NCBI GenBank assembly: GCA_016717305.1
Contig: JADKFY010000014.1
Coordinates: 1 to 64,000, forward strand
Reading direction: 5' to 3'
Source: Flavobacteriales bacterium
GTDB lineage: Bacteria; Bacteroidota; Bacteroidia; Flavobacteriales_F; PHOS-HE28
Length of the DNA: 64,000 nucleotides
Shown: positions 53,676-63,100 of the stretch, piece after piece
Layout: each line of letters opens with the position of its first letter
Numbering within the stretch: position 1 is the stretch's first letter
Made by a program: the position numbers and the translations under genes
Notes under the pieces: model-generated
The model's database searches: none
The model's input: only the letters and a program-made list of their open reading frames with translations
Told to the model about the DNA's origin: nothing

Positions 53676-53683
53676 CAAAGATA
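53676..53683 (-). promoter_or_regulatory. Candidate -7 box of the universal stress protein gene
   Basis: TATCTTTG on the minus strand, 44 bp before the ATG. No TTG stands 17-23 bases upstream, so regulation by a different sigma factor or a weak promoter is possible. Confidence 0.4.
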
Positions 53684-53861
53684 GGAAAGAGGTTGCTGGT
53701 GGGATCCTTTGTGGCTTGAGCATTTGGACACCCTCATACTCGTTCAACAAACGACTGCCAACGCGTACAAACGCCTATAAACGAAAATCGACCGGATCAC
53801 GCTCGCCGGTCGCCGGTCCTTTGCATCGGTCAACAACAATTAACTTAAAACCCGGACCACG

Positions 53862-54215
53862 ATGAACATTTCAATGAAGAACAAGGTGCAACTGATCGGA
53901 CACTTGGGAGCGGACCCCGAATTGAAAGAATACGCCGAGGGAAAGTCCGTACTGCGCTTGAATCTTGCGACCAACGAACGTTACAAGACCCCTGCAGGTG
54001 AATGGAAGGACAACACGGAATGGCACCCATTGGTAGTGTGGGGCAAGTTGGCCGAGACCTTGGCCGGTCAGGTGCACAAAGGGTCCGGATTGGTGGTGGA
54101 GGGTCGCTTGGTACACCGGACCTACGAGACCAAGGAGGGTGAGAAGCGATACACTAGCGAGGTGGTCCTGAACGAGTACCACTTGCTGAACGCCAAGGTT
54201 GCGGAGGGGGTTTGA
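53862..54215 (+). CDS. ssb: Single-stranded DNA-binding protein (short paralogue)
   Basis: A 117-residue OB-fold SSB. MKNKVQLIGHLGADPELKEY, the ATNERYKTPAGEWKDNTEWH segment and GSGLVVEGRLVHRTYE are the conserved strands. It ends LLNAKVAEGV and lacks the flexible tail and acidic DDDIPF-type tip through which housekeeping SSB recruits replication and repair proteins. The protein should still bind single strands. A second short SSB lies at 57758-58108. Starts 53862 and 53874 are both possible. Confidence 0.9.
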   Translation: MNISMKNKVQLIGHLGADPELKEYAEGKSVLRLNLATNERYKTPAGEWKDNTEWHPLVVWGKLAETLAGQVHKGSGLVVEGRLVHRTYETKEGEKRYTSEVVLNEYHLLNAKVAEGV

Positions 54216-54235
54216 GAGGCTACACCTCCAGATGC

Positions 54236-54267
54236 ACAACGCCTGCGGCAATAGCCGTGGGCGTTGT
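54236..54267. terminator. Bidirectional hairpin between ssb and the PKD gene
   Basis: ACAACGCC (54236-54243) pairs with GGCGTTGT (54260-54267); inside, CGGC-AATA-GCCG forms a second short stem. It ends one base before the minus-strand PKD gene's stop. No clear T run. Confidence 0.55.
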
Positions 54268-55392
54268 CTATTGGGAGGACTTGATCACCTTGGTTCGTCG
54301 GACCTTGGTTGGTCCGCTGATCACCATCAGGTAGGGGCCGGGAAGTAAATGACCCGTTTGGACCTGCACGTTCCTTGTACCTTGGACCTTGATGGACAAC
54401 ACCGTCCGGCCCACCATGTCCATCATTTGGATGAAAGTGCTCTCTGCATCGGTGCCAAGATCGATCCGGAGACTTTCAGTAAATGGGTTGGGGGCGATTG
54501 AAATAACCTCATCACTAAGCTCCAGTACTTCGGTCGCTGAATACGGATAGATCGTTCGGCAGGTCAGGGCAAAACATGAATCCAATGCTGGAGCGGTGAC
54601 CGCTCCTAACAAACAGCACGCCTGATACGGCCCTGCATCTGGATACACATGGTAACCGTAGTACGTCGTATCGATCACGCCATCGCCATATGACCAGATA
54701 TAGAATACAGGTACTACATCGTTCGTTACGATCTCGGGAACGAATTCTACGCCATCCCCTGTGTAGTTCGGCTCAAAATCCAAGAACAATCCCGGAGGTG
54801 CGCAGGTGGTAACGTTACCATCCACAGCAACCCATTCGCCATGGGTCGTTGCACAGGAATCATTCCACTTTGTTAGGCTTACAAAGTGCGCTCCCGGGAG
54901 GAACCAAGTGTGCGATGGAGCATTGGATTGATCCGTGACCCCGTCACCAAAGTCCCACAGGGTATTAGCCGCGTCCAACGGTTGTGTTGCATCATAGAAC
55001 GTAGCTGCGTTCGTTCCTGCAAGGCTCCATTCGAAATACGCGTTGACCGGAACAGCGCAATTGGAAGCAACCACGACCACCGAGCGACAATTAGTAACGG
55101 CACAAGGCAAGTCCAAGGCAGTGAGGGTAAGGCACACGTTATAGATACCTGGCCCTTGGTAGAAATGCACAGCATCAGCCGTTACGGCCGAGCCATCGCC
55201 AAAATCCCATGTTGCGGTGGCTTGTATTCCGAATGTACGTGAGCTGTCTTCCAATTGCACGACCAGGCCATTTGCGGAATAGGTGAAGGCTGGCTTGAGC
55301 AACACTGCGCAAAGGGGCTGGGCTGCACAAGGTGTAGGAGACAAAAGCCCAAACAATGAAAGTAGGGCCCAGAAAAGTCGGTTAGAGTTCAT
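54268..55392 (-). CDS. Secreted PKD-domain protein with T9SS sorting domain
   Basis: A 374-residue protein with signal peptide MNSNRLFWALLSLFGLLS...CAAQ. Three PKD-like modules are visible by ATWDFGDGSAV, NTLWDFGDGVTD and YIWSYGDGVID, Cys-rich like the large PKD protein at 26864. The C-terminal IAPNPFTESLRIDLG to RRTKVIKSSQ is a type A sorting domain. Start 55392 overlaps the end of the barrel gene by 11 bp, so it is translated from the sigma-factor operon. Likely a cell-surface product of that operon. Confidence 0.86.
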   Translation of the reverse strand: MNSNRLFWALLSLFGLLSPTPCAAQPLCAVLLKPAFTYSANGLVVQLEDSSRTFGIQATATWDFGDGSAVTADAVHFYQGPGIYNVCLTLTALDLPCAVTNCRSVVVVASNCAVPVNAYFEWSLAGTNAATFYDATQPLDAANTLWDFGDGVTDQSNAPSHTWFLPGAHFVSLTKWNDSCATTHGEWVAVDGNVTTCAPPGLFLDFEPNYTGDGVEFVPEIVTNDVVPVFYIWSYGDGVIDTTYYGYHVYPDAGPYQACCLLGAVTAPALDSCFALTCRTIYPYSATEVLELSDEVISIAPNPFTESLRIDLGTDAESTFIQMMDMVGRTVLSIKVQGTRNVQVQTGHLLPGPYLMVISGPTKVRRTKVIKSSQ

Positions 55393-56959
55393 ATTGGATC
55401 CGTAACTGAAGCGTTGGTCGAGTGAGCCATGGCATATCGCCGTTGCCACTGCTGTAGATCGGTGAAGTGACCATGGGTTCAACATAGACATCGAAGTGTT
55501 CGGTAATGGCATATCCCAGGGAAAGACCAGCGGTTCCGTGTACCTGCATACCGAAACGATCTTGGACCTTGTTATCCTGAAGGGCGATCGTGCTTGTAGG
55601 ACCATCCGCGTTATCGCGTTGCAAGGTCAAACCTTTGCGTTGGGTCGGGATCCACGCCAACACGCCGGCGAATGCTCCGTACCTGAACCGGCGCACCCCC
55701 CCATGCCAACCCAAGGTGATCGGGACCTGCAAGGCGGTGTATTGGTTCCGGGCATCACGGCGCAAGGATCCTTCGGTTCTTTGGACCTGAAGGGTATCGA
55801 TGTTCCACGTGTAAATAGTCGAGCCCGCGAACGTGCTGTTCTCCCATGTTGTATCCACCTCGGAGAAGTTGGAAACCGATCCTTTCTCATCGTATCTGAA
55901 CACGCTTCTCACCCGACTTGCTCCAAGCCCCACAGAAATGTTCCAGCCACTGCGCCAGACACGGCCTAATTGCAACCCACCCTGCAAGGTGGACTTCCAG
56001 CGTTCTGCTTGGTCCAAGTCACCGAGCTGATCCCCTTTCCAGTGACCGCTAACGATCCCCATTCCTACAAAGGCCCCTATCCACCATGTTCCCTTGGGCA
56101 GAACATACTGGAGCGGCATTTTACGTGTGGCGAGGTCGCCCGTGGCCAGCTCTGTCAAATTCGCGATGGTCAACGGATCCAAATATTGGGCCGCCAGATC
56201 CTTTTCGCCCCACGTTCCTGAACCGATCCCAAGGTCGCTGTTCGGTTGATCCAGTTGAAACGTAGCCGGAATTGCACTTCCTGTTCCTTGTGATAACGTA
56301 GCGATCGGTCCAGCCGTGGGTTGAACAGGGGTCGGAGAAAAAGATCGTTCACCCGATGGAGAAGTGGAACCTTGAGCCGCCTGTTCTGATGCATGTTCGG
56401 CAGCAGCTCCAGATTTATTTGTGGTTCGCGTATTCCGAGCAGCAATGGTGTTCAAGCCCACGTGTTCTTTGCTCTCAATAGGCGAGGCTTGCCCAAGGCT
56501 TTTCTTGGAAGATGATGTTTGCAAGGCGGAAGTGGACACTTGCAAGCGTTCAAGTGGAACTGACCCATTGTCATGGTCCGACTCGGCTTCAGTTGCTCTT
56601 GCTGTTTGTTCACGCAAATGGTCGGGATCGGAATTTGCGGTCACTGGCAAGGGGCCATAGGGCACTTCACCCCCGCTTACATCCGTAACACCTTCCGCAT
56701 TCCTCGGCGCCAACGCCTTGGTTTCGGTAAGTGCAACAAGGCCAACCTGTTCATCTGTGTTCCAAGACCACACGGCAGCACCAGCACCAACTAGCCCAAT
56801 GACCAGCATAAGCAAGGGTAAGAGACCCATTGCGCTGCGCGTAGAGTCGGCCCACCCCAATTCATGGCCAAGCGCATTCCGCACCGCTGTCGGTGGTGTA
56901 ACCTCTGCGTTGAACAGGGTTCGTTCGAAGAGGTCGTCAATGGGCTGCTTTTCCCGCAT
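55382..56959 (-). CDS. Inner-membrane-anchored protein with C-terminal beta-barrel-like domain
   Basis: A 525-residue protein. Residues 1-45 are cytoplasmic-looking (MREKQPIDDLFERTLFN), one hydrophobic helix follows (about 46-66, LLPLLMLVIGLVGAGAAVWSW), then a Ser/Thr/Gln-rich linker of about 180 residues. The last 260 residues look like an outer-membrane beta-barrel, with alternating strands such as WWIGAFVGMGIVSGHW, SGWNISVGLGASRV and PTLQLRIQYEL at the very end. The position next to an ECF sigma gene and the short N-terminus suggest an anti-sigma role. Start 56959 (MREKQ) overlaps the sigma gene by 23 bp. Two-membrane span is inferred. Confidence 0.72.
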   Translation of the reverse strand: MREKQPIDDLFERTLFNAEVTPPTAVRNALGHELGWADSTRSAMGLLPLLMLVIGLVGAGAAVWSWNTDEQVGLVALTETKALAPRNAEGVTDVSGGEVPYGPLPVTANSDPDHLREQTARATEAESDHDNGSVPLERLQVSTSALQTSSSKKSLGQASPIESKEHVGLNTIAARNTRTTNKSGAAAEHASEQAAQGSTSPSGERSFSPTPVQPTAGPIATLSQGTGSAIPATFQLDQPNSDLGIGSGTWGEKDLAAQYLDPLTIANLTELATGDLATRKMPLQYVLPKGTWWIGAFVGMGIVSGHWKGDQLGDLDQAERWKSTLQGGLQLGRVWRSGWNISVGLGASRVRSVFRYDEKGSVSNFSEVDTTWENSTFAGSTIYTWNIDTLQVQRTEGSLRRDARNQYTALQVPITLGWHGGVRRFRYGAFAGVLAWIPTQRKGLTLQRDNADGPTSTIALQDNKVQDRFGMQVHGTAGLSLGYAITEHFDVYVEPMVTSPIYSSGNGDMPWLTRPTLQLRIQYEL

Positions 56960-57500
56960 AGTGCAGTATGTCTTTACGTTCAATACGTTTCTGTAGGTAG
57001 TTCCTGGCCTTGGAGAGTTGACTGCGCGAGGTGCTTTCACCACAACCCAACATGGTCGCTATCTCCGAATGGTCGTAACCTTCTATGGCGTACAGGTTGA
57101 ATACGTGTCGATACCCATCAGGCAACTCCGCTATAATGGCCATGAGCTCCATTTCACCCAGATTGTCCAAGGCCAAGGGGTCCACGGGTGCTTCAGGCAG
57201 GTGCTCCATGCCGAATCGCTCCTGTTGGAACGCTTTCTTTCGGTAGTGGTTGATCGAAGTGTGTACCATGATCCTGCGGACCCATCCTTCCAATGAACCT
57301 TCCATCCGGAACGAAGGCAATTTTTCGAATACCCGAATAAATCCCTCTTGCATCAGGTCCTGGGCTTCGAGTTCATGCCGGGCATAGCGAAGACATACGG
57401 CGTACATACGCCGTGCGAACCGTGCATACAGGTCTTCCTGACAGCGTCGGTTACCGCCCAAGCAACCCTGGACGAGTTCTTGCTCACTTAGTTCTCCCAA
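56937..57500 (-). CDS. RNA polymerase ECF sigma-70 factor
   Basis: A 187-residue ECF sigma factor. Region 2 has LYARFARRMYAVCLRYARHELEAQDLMQEGFIRVFEKL and region 4 has DGYRHVFNLYAIEGYDHSEIATMLGCGESTSRSQLSKARNYL. The start appears to be TTG 57500; no ATG fits the family. It is first in the operon with the membrane-anchored barrel protein and the PKD protein, and its targets may include them. Intergenic space upstream (57501-57757) holds the divergent promoters with the second ssb gene. Confidence 0.92.
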   Translation of the reverse strand: MGELSEQELVQGCLGGNRRCQEDLYARFARRMYAVCLRYARHELEAQDLMQEGFIRVFEKLPSFRMEGSLEGWVRRIMVHTSINHYRKKAFQQERFGMEHLPEAPVDPLALDNLGEMELMAIIAELPDGYRHVFNLYAIEGYDHSEIATMLGCGESTSRSQLSKARNYLQKRIERKDILHYAGKAAH

Positions 57501-57757
57501 ATCAGGTAGGCCTTACCTCCAACAAGACAGTGAAATGGGATCGAACGCTGCTTGTGTTAGGCCAAAGACCAAGTTACGCTACTTAAAGGCTGATCTACTG
57601 TCCTTCCTCGTTTAGCCACAATTTACCAATGAACAAACGACAGCAAACAGCTATGAACGATTACAAATGGGTACCGACCGAATAAAGTTTGCGGACCGGT
57701 GAAGGTTTGCATCGCCGTAGGGAACAAGCCCCGGTAAAACAAACAAACCCAATTCCC

Positions 57758-58108
57758 ATGAACACGCTGAAGAACAAAGTACACCTGATCGGCAACCTCG
57801 GTTTCGATCCTGAAGTACGTGAGGTGGCCGAAGGTCGCAAAGTGGCCCGCATCTCCGTGGCCACGAACGATAGCTACCGCAATGCCCAAGGCGAACGTGT
57901 TACGGATACCCAATGGCATACCGTTGTGGCATGGGGCAACACGGCAGATGCAGTGGCCCGCCTGTTGCGGAAGGGGTCTCCCGTGGCCCTGGAGGGCAGG
58001 TTGGTCCACCGCAGCTACAAGACCAAGGATGGTTCGATGCGCTACATCACGGAGGTCGTTTTGAGCGACTTCCAGCTTCTACCGAACTCGGCGGAAGCAG
58101 CCGCGTAA
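57758..58108 (+). CDS. ssb: Single-stranded DNA-binding protein (second short paralogue)
   Basis: A 116-residue OB-fold SSB starting MNTLKNKVHLIGNLGFDPEVRE. RISVATNDSYRN, DTQWHTVVAWGN and GSPVALEGRLVHRSYKTKDG match the family and its paralogue at 53862. It ends FQLLPNSAEAAA with no acidic tip, so it lacks the usual partner-binding tail. Start 57758 is chosen because the preceding codons translate the leader. A perfect terminator follows 12 bp after the stop. Confidence 0.91.
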   Translation: MNTLKNKVHLIGNLGFDPEVREVAEGRKVARISVATNDSYRNAQGERVTDTQWHTVVAWGNTADAVARLLRKGSPVALEGRLVHRSYKTKDGSMRYITEVVLSDFQLLPNSAEAAA

Positions 58109-58120
58109 GTTGAACTTTAC

Positions 58121-58161
58121 AAAGAGAAGGGGTGCCTCAATTCGAGGCACCCCTTCTCTTT
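58121..58161 (+). terminator. Strong intrinsic terminator after the second ssb
   Basis: Perfect 18-bp arms 58121-58138 and 58144-58161 (GGGGTGCCTC core), 5-base loop AATTC, with TCTTTT at the end. Symmetry also allows it to stop transcription from the minus strand. Confidence 0.9.
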
Positions 58162-58210
58162 TGCGCCAGATGATGTCATTTCCGATCGGGGAGCATTATG
58201 CACGGCACGA

Positions 58211-59323
58211 TCAATAAGCCGGATCCGAAATGGTGATGAACTTGGTGACAAGTACTTCGTTACCTGGCAAAGGGTCGAGCAATTCGAAGGAGCCAGCCTT
58301 CAACTTGGTACGTTCGTTTTGGGCGCCCAATTGCAACTTGCTATGACTATGGGACACGCTTATCCGAGGCGAATTCACACGGGTGGCGATCACAAAGTTG
58401 TTCATCCACCAAGGTATTTCGGTAAGGTTGAGCTGTCCACGTACATAGCGGATCACCGGTGCCGTTTGGCCGAAATTCCAATAGACATTGCTAAGGTGTA
58501 CCACTGCTTGCGCTGGCATATTCACCAGAATGCTCTCTTTACGAAGTGCGTGTTCCACATGAAAATTTTGCAAGGTGAACGACCGCACGGCGGGGTTGTT
58601 CGCAATGCGGTCCTCCTCGTCCGAGGTAACCGCGCTCAGGTAGATGTCACGGTCGGCCTCTGCACCTTCGGAAACACAATCGACCATCCGGACACCACCC
58701 GTATTGAGTATCGTAAAAGCATCCGTTGTGGTGGTCGTGCAGAACACGCGGCATTGCTCCAGCACCGAGCTGTTGCTCTGGCTGTTGATCGGTGTCGCGC
58801 CGGGCCAGTCTCCATCGCGGAGCACAAAGCCCTTGTTACGCGGATTGGTCACCAATACGTTCTGCAAACGGGCCATTAGGCAGAAGCTCAGATCAATGCC
58901 GACCTCTGTTTGGCCCGTCAACCTGCAATTGGTAATTGTACTGCCCAAGGTTGCCTTCAGGTCGATCCCTTTCAACCCGCCTTGGATCATTCCGAAATCG
59001 CGGATGGCGTAACGGCTGGCCATTTTGAACATGGCTTCATCCTGATCCTTCACCGCTCTTGTGAACCCGTTGGAGTTCGGTCCCAAGTGCAGTTCGCAGC
59101 CTTTACCATCGATCACCAACAACCGACGATCCGGTAGCGGGATGTCGCCTTGACTGCTGTACTTGGCACTCGCGGAAAAGAATACGGCCGTGGCATCTTC
59201 GGGCAGATCCCTGAAGAAGACACCGACGTCCGTTCCGGCAGGCACCTCGTATTCAGTGGCTTGGCATGTAACCGCGGCAATGCCAAATAGAAGTGTGAAA
59301 ATGTATCTGAGAGCTGGGGTCGC
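58211..59323 (-). CDS. Secreted protein, probable right-handed beta-helix
   Basis: A 370-residue protein with signal peptide (MATPALRYIFTLLFGIAAVTCQA, start 59323). The body carries many short repeated beta-turn units: MIQGGLKGIDLKATLG, TITNCRLTGQTEVGIDLS, LQNVLVTNPRNKGFVL and VRMVDCVSEG, spaced about 22-25 residues as in pectate-lyase-like helices. No lyase or glycosidase catalytic residues are recognised. It lies about 60 bp after the LytTR response regulator on the same strand and may be in its transcript. Possible roles: polysaccharide binding or a phage-tailspike-like fold. Confidence 0.72.
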   Translation of the reverse strand, partial: ATPALRYIFTLLFGIAAVTCQATEYEVPAGTDVGVFFRDLPEDATAVFFSASAKYSSQGDIPLPDRRLLVIDGKGCELHLGPNSNGFTRAVKDQDEAMFKMASRYAIRDFGMIQGGLKGIDLKATLGSTITNCRLTGQTEVGIDLSFCLMARLQNVLVTNPRNKGFVLRDGDWPGATPINSQSNSSVLEQCRVFCTTTTTDAFTILNTGGVRMVDCVSEGAEADRDIYLSAVTSDEEDRIANNPAVRSFTLQNFHVEHALRKESILVNMPAQAVVHLSNVYWNFGQTAPVIRYVRGQLNLTEIPWWMNNFVIATRVNSPRISVSHSHSKLQLGAQNERTKLKAGSFELLDPLPGNEVLVTKFITISDPAY

Positions 59324-59382
59324 CATTGATCTGCAATGACCGTGTGACCTCCAAGACCGTGCCATCAAGGCAAGGGCTGACC

Positions 59383-60141
59383 TTAAACTAGATTCAAGCG
59401 CTTTGCCAGATCGTCCTTGTAACTACCGCCGATCGGGATCACTTTCTTATCGTTCTCCAGGATCAGGTTCGGTTGCTCAATGGCCACGATCTTGTCCAAA
59501 CGAACAATGAAGCTGCGGTGTACACGAATGAAGTCACTTTCAGGCAGTTTCGCCTCGATGTCCTTCATGGTACTGTGGATCGTGTAGCGTGTGTTCAGTG
59601 TATTGATCACCACGTAATCCTTCAGCGCTTCCACGAAATAAATGTCTCCCGTTTTCAACTTGACCAACCGACTGTTGCTCTTGACGAACATGATGTCACG
59701 CCCGGTAGTGTCCTTGTTTTCAACAAGGGAATACAGCAGGTCGCGTTCTTTCAGCACTTCTGTTTCCTTCTTGTGCTTGTACAAGGCCATCTCGATCGTC
59801 GTGTGGATGTCGATCTCCTTGAATGGCTTGATAATGTAGCCGTACGGCTGGGTCACCTTCGCTTTGGCCAAGGTACTTTCGTCGGCGTATGCGGTGAGGA
59901 AGATCACGGGAATATTGGTTTCCTTTCGAATGGCTTCAGCGGCTTCGATACCGTTCATTTCACCCTTGAGCATGATGTCCATGAGGATGATGTCCGGCAT
60001 GTGCTCCAGAGCCAAGGACACAGCCTGTTCTCCCGTATTGGCGGCACCCACAACATTGTAGCCCAATTTCTTCAGGCTGTGTTGGATGTCCTTGCTTACG
60101 ATGCTTTCGTCCTCAACCACGAGGACATTGGATTGCGCCAT
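59383..60141 (-). CDS. LytTR-type response regulator
   Basis: A 252-residue regulator. The receiver domain (about 4-120) has VVEDESIVSKDI and IILMDIMLKG with phosphorylated Asp55, the Thr in FLTAYADES and the Lys in YIIKPFKE. The C-terminal LytTR DNA-binding domain (about 150-250) has YFVEALKDYVVINTL and FIRVHRSFIVRLDKI. It starts 5 bp after the stop of the six-PAS histidine kinase, so the pair is one two-component system. Targets are unknown; the secreted protein downstream is a candidate. Confidence 0.93.
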   Translation of the reverse strand: MAQSNVLVVEDESIVSKDIQHSLKKLGYNVVGAANTGEQAVSLALEHMPDIILMDIMLKGEMNGIEAAEAIRKETNIPVIFLTAYADESTLAKAKVTQPYGYIIKPFKEIDIHTTIEMALYKHKKETEVLKERDLLYSLVENKDTTGRDIMFVKSNSRLVKLKTGDIYFVEALKDYVVINTLNTRYTIHSTMKDIEAKLPESDFIRVHRSFIVRLDKIVAIEQPNLILENDKKVIPIGGSYKDDLAKRLNLV

Positions 60142-60146
60142 GTGAT

Positions 60147-63100
60147 CTACTTGATACGCCCAAAAGTAATCAAATAGCTGACCCCTGCACCGGACGTCAC
60201 TTTCAATGTTCCATCAAGCTGTTCCACCAATGTGCGTACGAGTTCCAATCCGAGGTTGCCATCATGAAGTGCGTTAAGTCCTTCCGGTAATCCAACACCA
60301 TTATCCGAGACGGACAACTCGACCACCTCCTTATCCATTGCCAAATCAATCTTGACCTTTCCGTTCCTGCCATCGGGGAATGCGTGCTTTACGGCATTGC
60401 TGATCAGTTCATTCAGGATAAGTCCACAAGGAATTGCCTGGTCCAATACCAGATGGACCTTTTGGAGCTCTTGTTCCAACACTACTTTGCCGTTCAAGCT
60501 ATAGCTCATCACGAGGTTCCTGCTGAAGCCATCGATATAATCGGCCATGTCGACGGAACTAAAGTCCTTGTTCTGATAAAGACTTTCATGGATGAAGGAC
60601 ATGGTTCGGATACGATCGCGGCTTACGCGAAGCAGTTCCAGGATACGCTCGTCACCATCAACGTATGCCGTTTGCAAGCTGAGAATACTGCTGATCACTT
60701 GAAGGTTGTTCTTCACACGATGATGGACCTCCTTGAGCAGCACCTCTTTCTCCGTTAGGCTCTGTAGCAGTCGCTGTTCGGCCATTTTCCGATCCGTGAT
60801 GCCGTAAGCCATGCACGAAAGCTCGGTTACTTTTCCATTGGTCATGATCGGGTTCAGAAAGGTTTCCACCCAAACGGGTTGGCCATTTGTCCCGACCAGT
60901 TCCGATTCGAACTGCTGTGGTTTCCCGTGCAGCGCTGCCTTGTAATTCCCCACAGAAGGATCGCCCTTGCCTTTTGCGAGCTTCACTTGCATGCGGCCTA
61001 CGAAGTCATCACCTTGGTTGAATTTAAGTCCCAGATTCCGTTCGGTAGTGCGCAGGAAGTGGTCATTGAACGAGGTGATCTTGAACTTGCGGTCCAAAGT
61101 CCAGATCATCACGTTCGCGGCGTTTTCAAAAATGGCTTTTAGCCGTGAAGCCTGGTGGCGCACTAGGTCTTCTGCCCTGATCTGTTCGGTGATCTCGTGC
61201 CCAATACCGAACACCGCCGTCACTTTCCCCTCAACGTCGAATACGGGGCTCAGGAAGATCTCGTTGCAAACTCGTTCGTGCTGTTGATCAACAAGATCGG
61301 TCTCGAAACGGATGGGCTTACCGCTCAATGCGATGGCATACTTCTCTTCCCAAAGATCATGGTACTCCGGTGTGGCGAACTTGGCGCGTGGCTTGTTGGG
61401 GTCCAAGTTGACTTCGGGTGTTCGGCCATGGAGGCGTTCGATCATGTTGCGATACCCCACGTTGCAGGATGTGATCTTTATCTGCGTATCCACGGTCCAG
61501 AACATGTGTTCACTGCTTTCGAAAAGTGCACGCATCTTGGCCTCTTGCTGTTGCAGTTGCTCACGGGCCAAGTGTACATGTGTAATGTCCGTGAAGATGC
61601 TTCTGGATGCGATCGGTCTTCCATCCACGCTACGCACATTGGTGGTGCCTTCCACATGCACGCTGTTGCCCTTCTTTCCTACAAAGACCGTGTGTATCCG
61701 CTCCACTTCATTGCCGGCCATTGCGCGTTGGAACCGATCCATATAAGCGGCCAAATGGTCCGGATGAATAATGTCTTCCAGCCGCAACTTCGCCACCTCA
61801 TCTTCGGTATAGTCGAGCGCTCTCCGCCAAGCATTGTTCACATATTGGATACGACCATCGGGTTCAATGCTTTGGATAAGGTCAGTGGCATTCTCGAAGA
61901 GGTCTCGGTAGCGTTCTTCGCTGGTACGCAGCGCATCTTGGTCCAGCTTCATCCGGGTAATGTCCCTTGAAACGCCCATTACCCCGAGGAATTCGCCGCT
62001 CTCGTCGTGTATGCGGGAGGCCGCCAAGAACGATGTGAACACTTTTCCGGTCTTGGAAACATTGCGTATTTCACCGGTGAATGTTCCGTAGGTGTCCAGC
62101 TCCTTTTGCACATGCTCGAACTCTTTAGGGTCGGCATAGAGCATTATGGTCTTCGTACCCAGGATCTCCTCCGGTTCATAGCCGAAATGAAGACTTGCCG
62201 CCGGGTTGTACTCTGTGATCACGCCAGTTGGATCGGCCGCCATGATCATGTCCAAAGAGCTATCGACCAGACCACGTGCAAATCGTTTGGAACGTCTCAA
62301 TGCTTCCTGTGTGCGCCGGTGCTCATTGATCTCCTCCCGAAGCACGTTATTCATTTCTTCGGTCAATCTCAGTCGAAGGAGCTTTTGTCTTTCTTCTTCA
62401 TCCTGTAAAGTCAACTGTACCGCAGTAGCTCCTTCGTGTATGGCATAGGCGGCGAACAAGTTGATCGCCCTGCCATCTTTGGCCAAATGCACCAACCTGG
62501 GTTGGTTGCGTCCATGGGCCGGGTGTCCTGGTACCGAAAGTTCAAGCACTGTGGGCCGGTCCGCTTCCACGAAGATCAGAGCAACTTCTTTTCCTCTCAA
62601 GCGTTCGCCAAGCATGTGTTCCGCTGCCGGGTTCGCATACATCACTCGCCCCACACTGACGACAAGAACACCATCACGCATGTGTTCCACCAAGCTTCGA
62701 TAGCTGGAGGTCAACGCCGCCTGTTCGATCTCCGCTTGGCGCATTGCGGTAATGTCGATGATAGATCCTTGGATGGTCGTTGGCCCATCATCGGGTTCTT
62801 CCAGGAATAAATTCACGATGACCTCTATCGCACGACCATTTTGGTGTTTCAAGGTGATCTCGAAATTGATCAACTTTTTCTCCGTTAAGAGCGCATTGAT
62901 CAAGCGTTCACGTTCCGCTAGCGAGGCATACAACTCTATGGCCGAAATGCCCATCAATTCTGCACGGTCCGAATAGCCGAATATCCTGGCCATGGAATCG
63001 TTGCACTCCAAGAACCGACCCTCCATCGAGGTTCGAAATATTCCGGCCGGACTGCTTCCTACGAACTTATCATAATCCCGCTTCAGGTCCGCGTAGGCCC

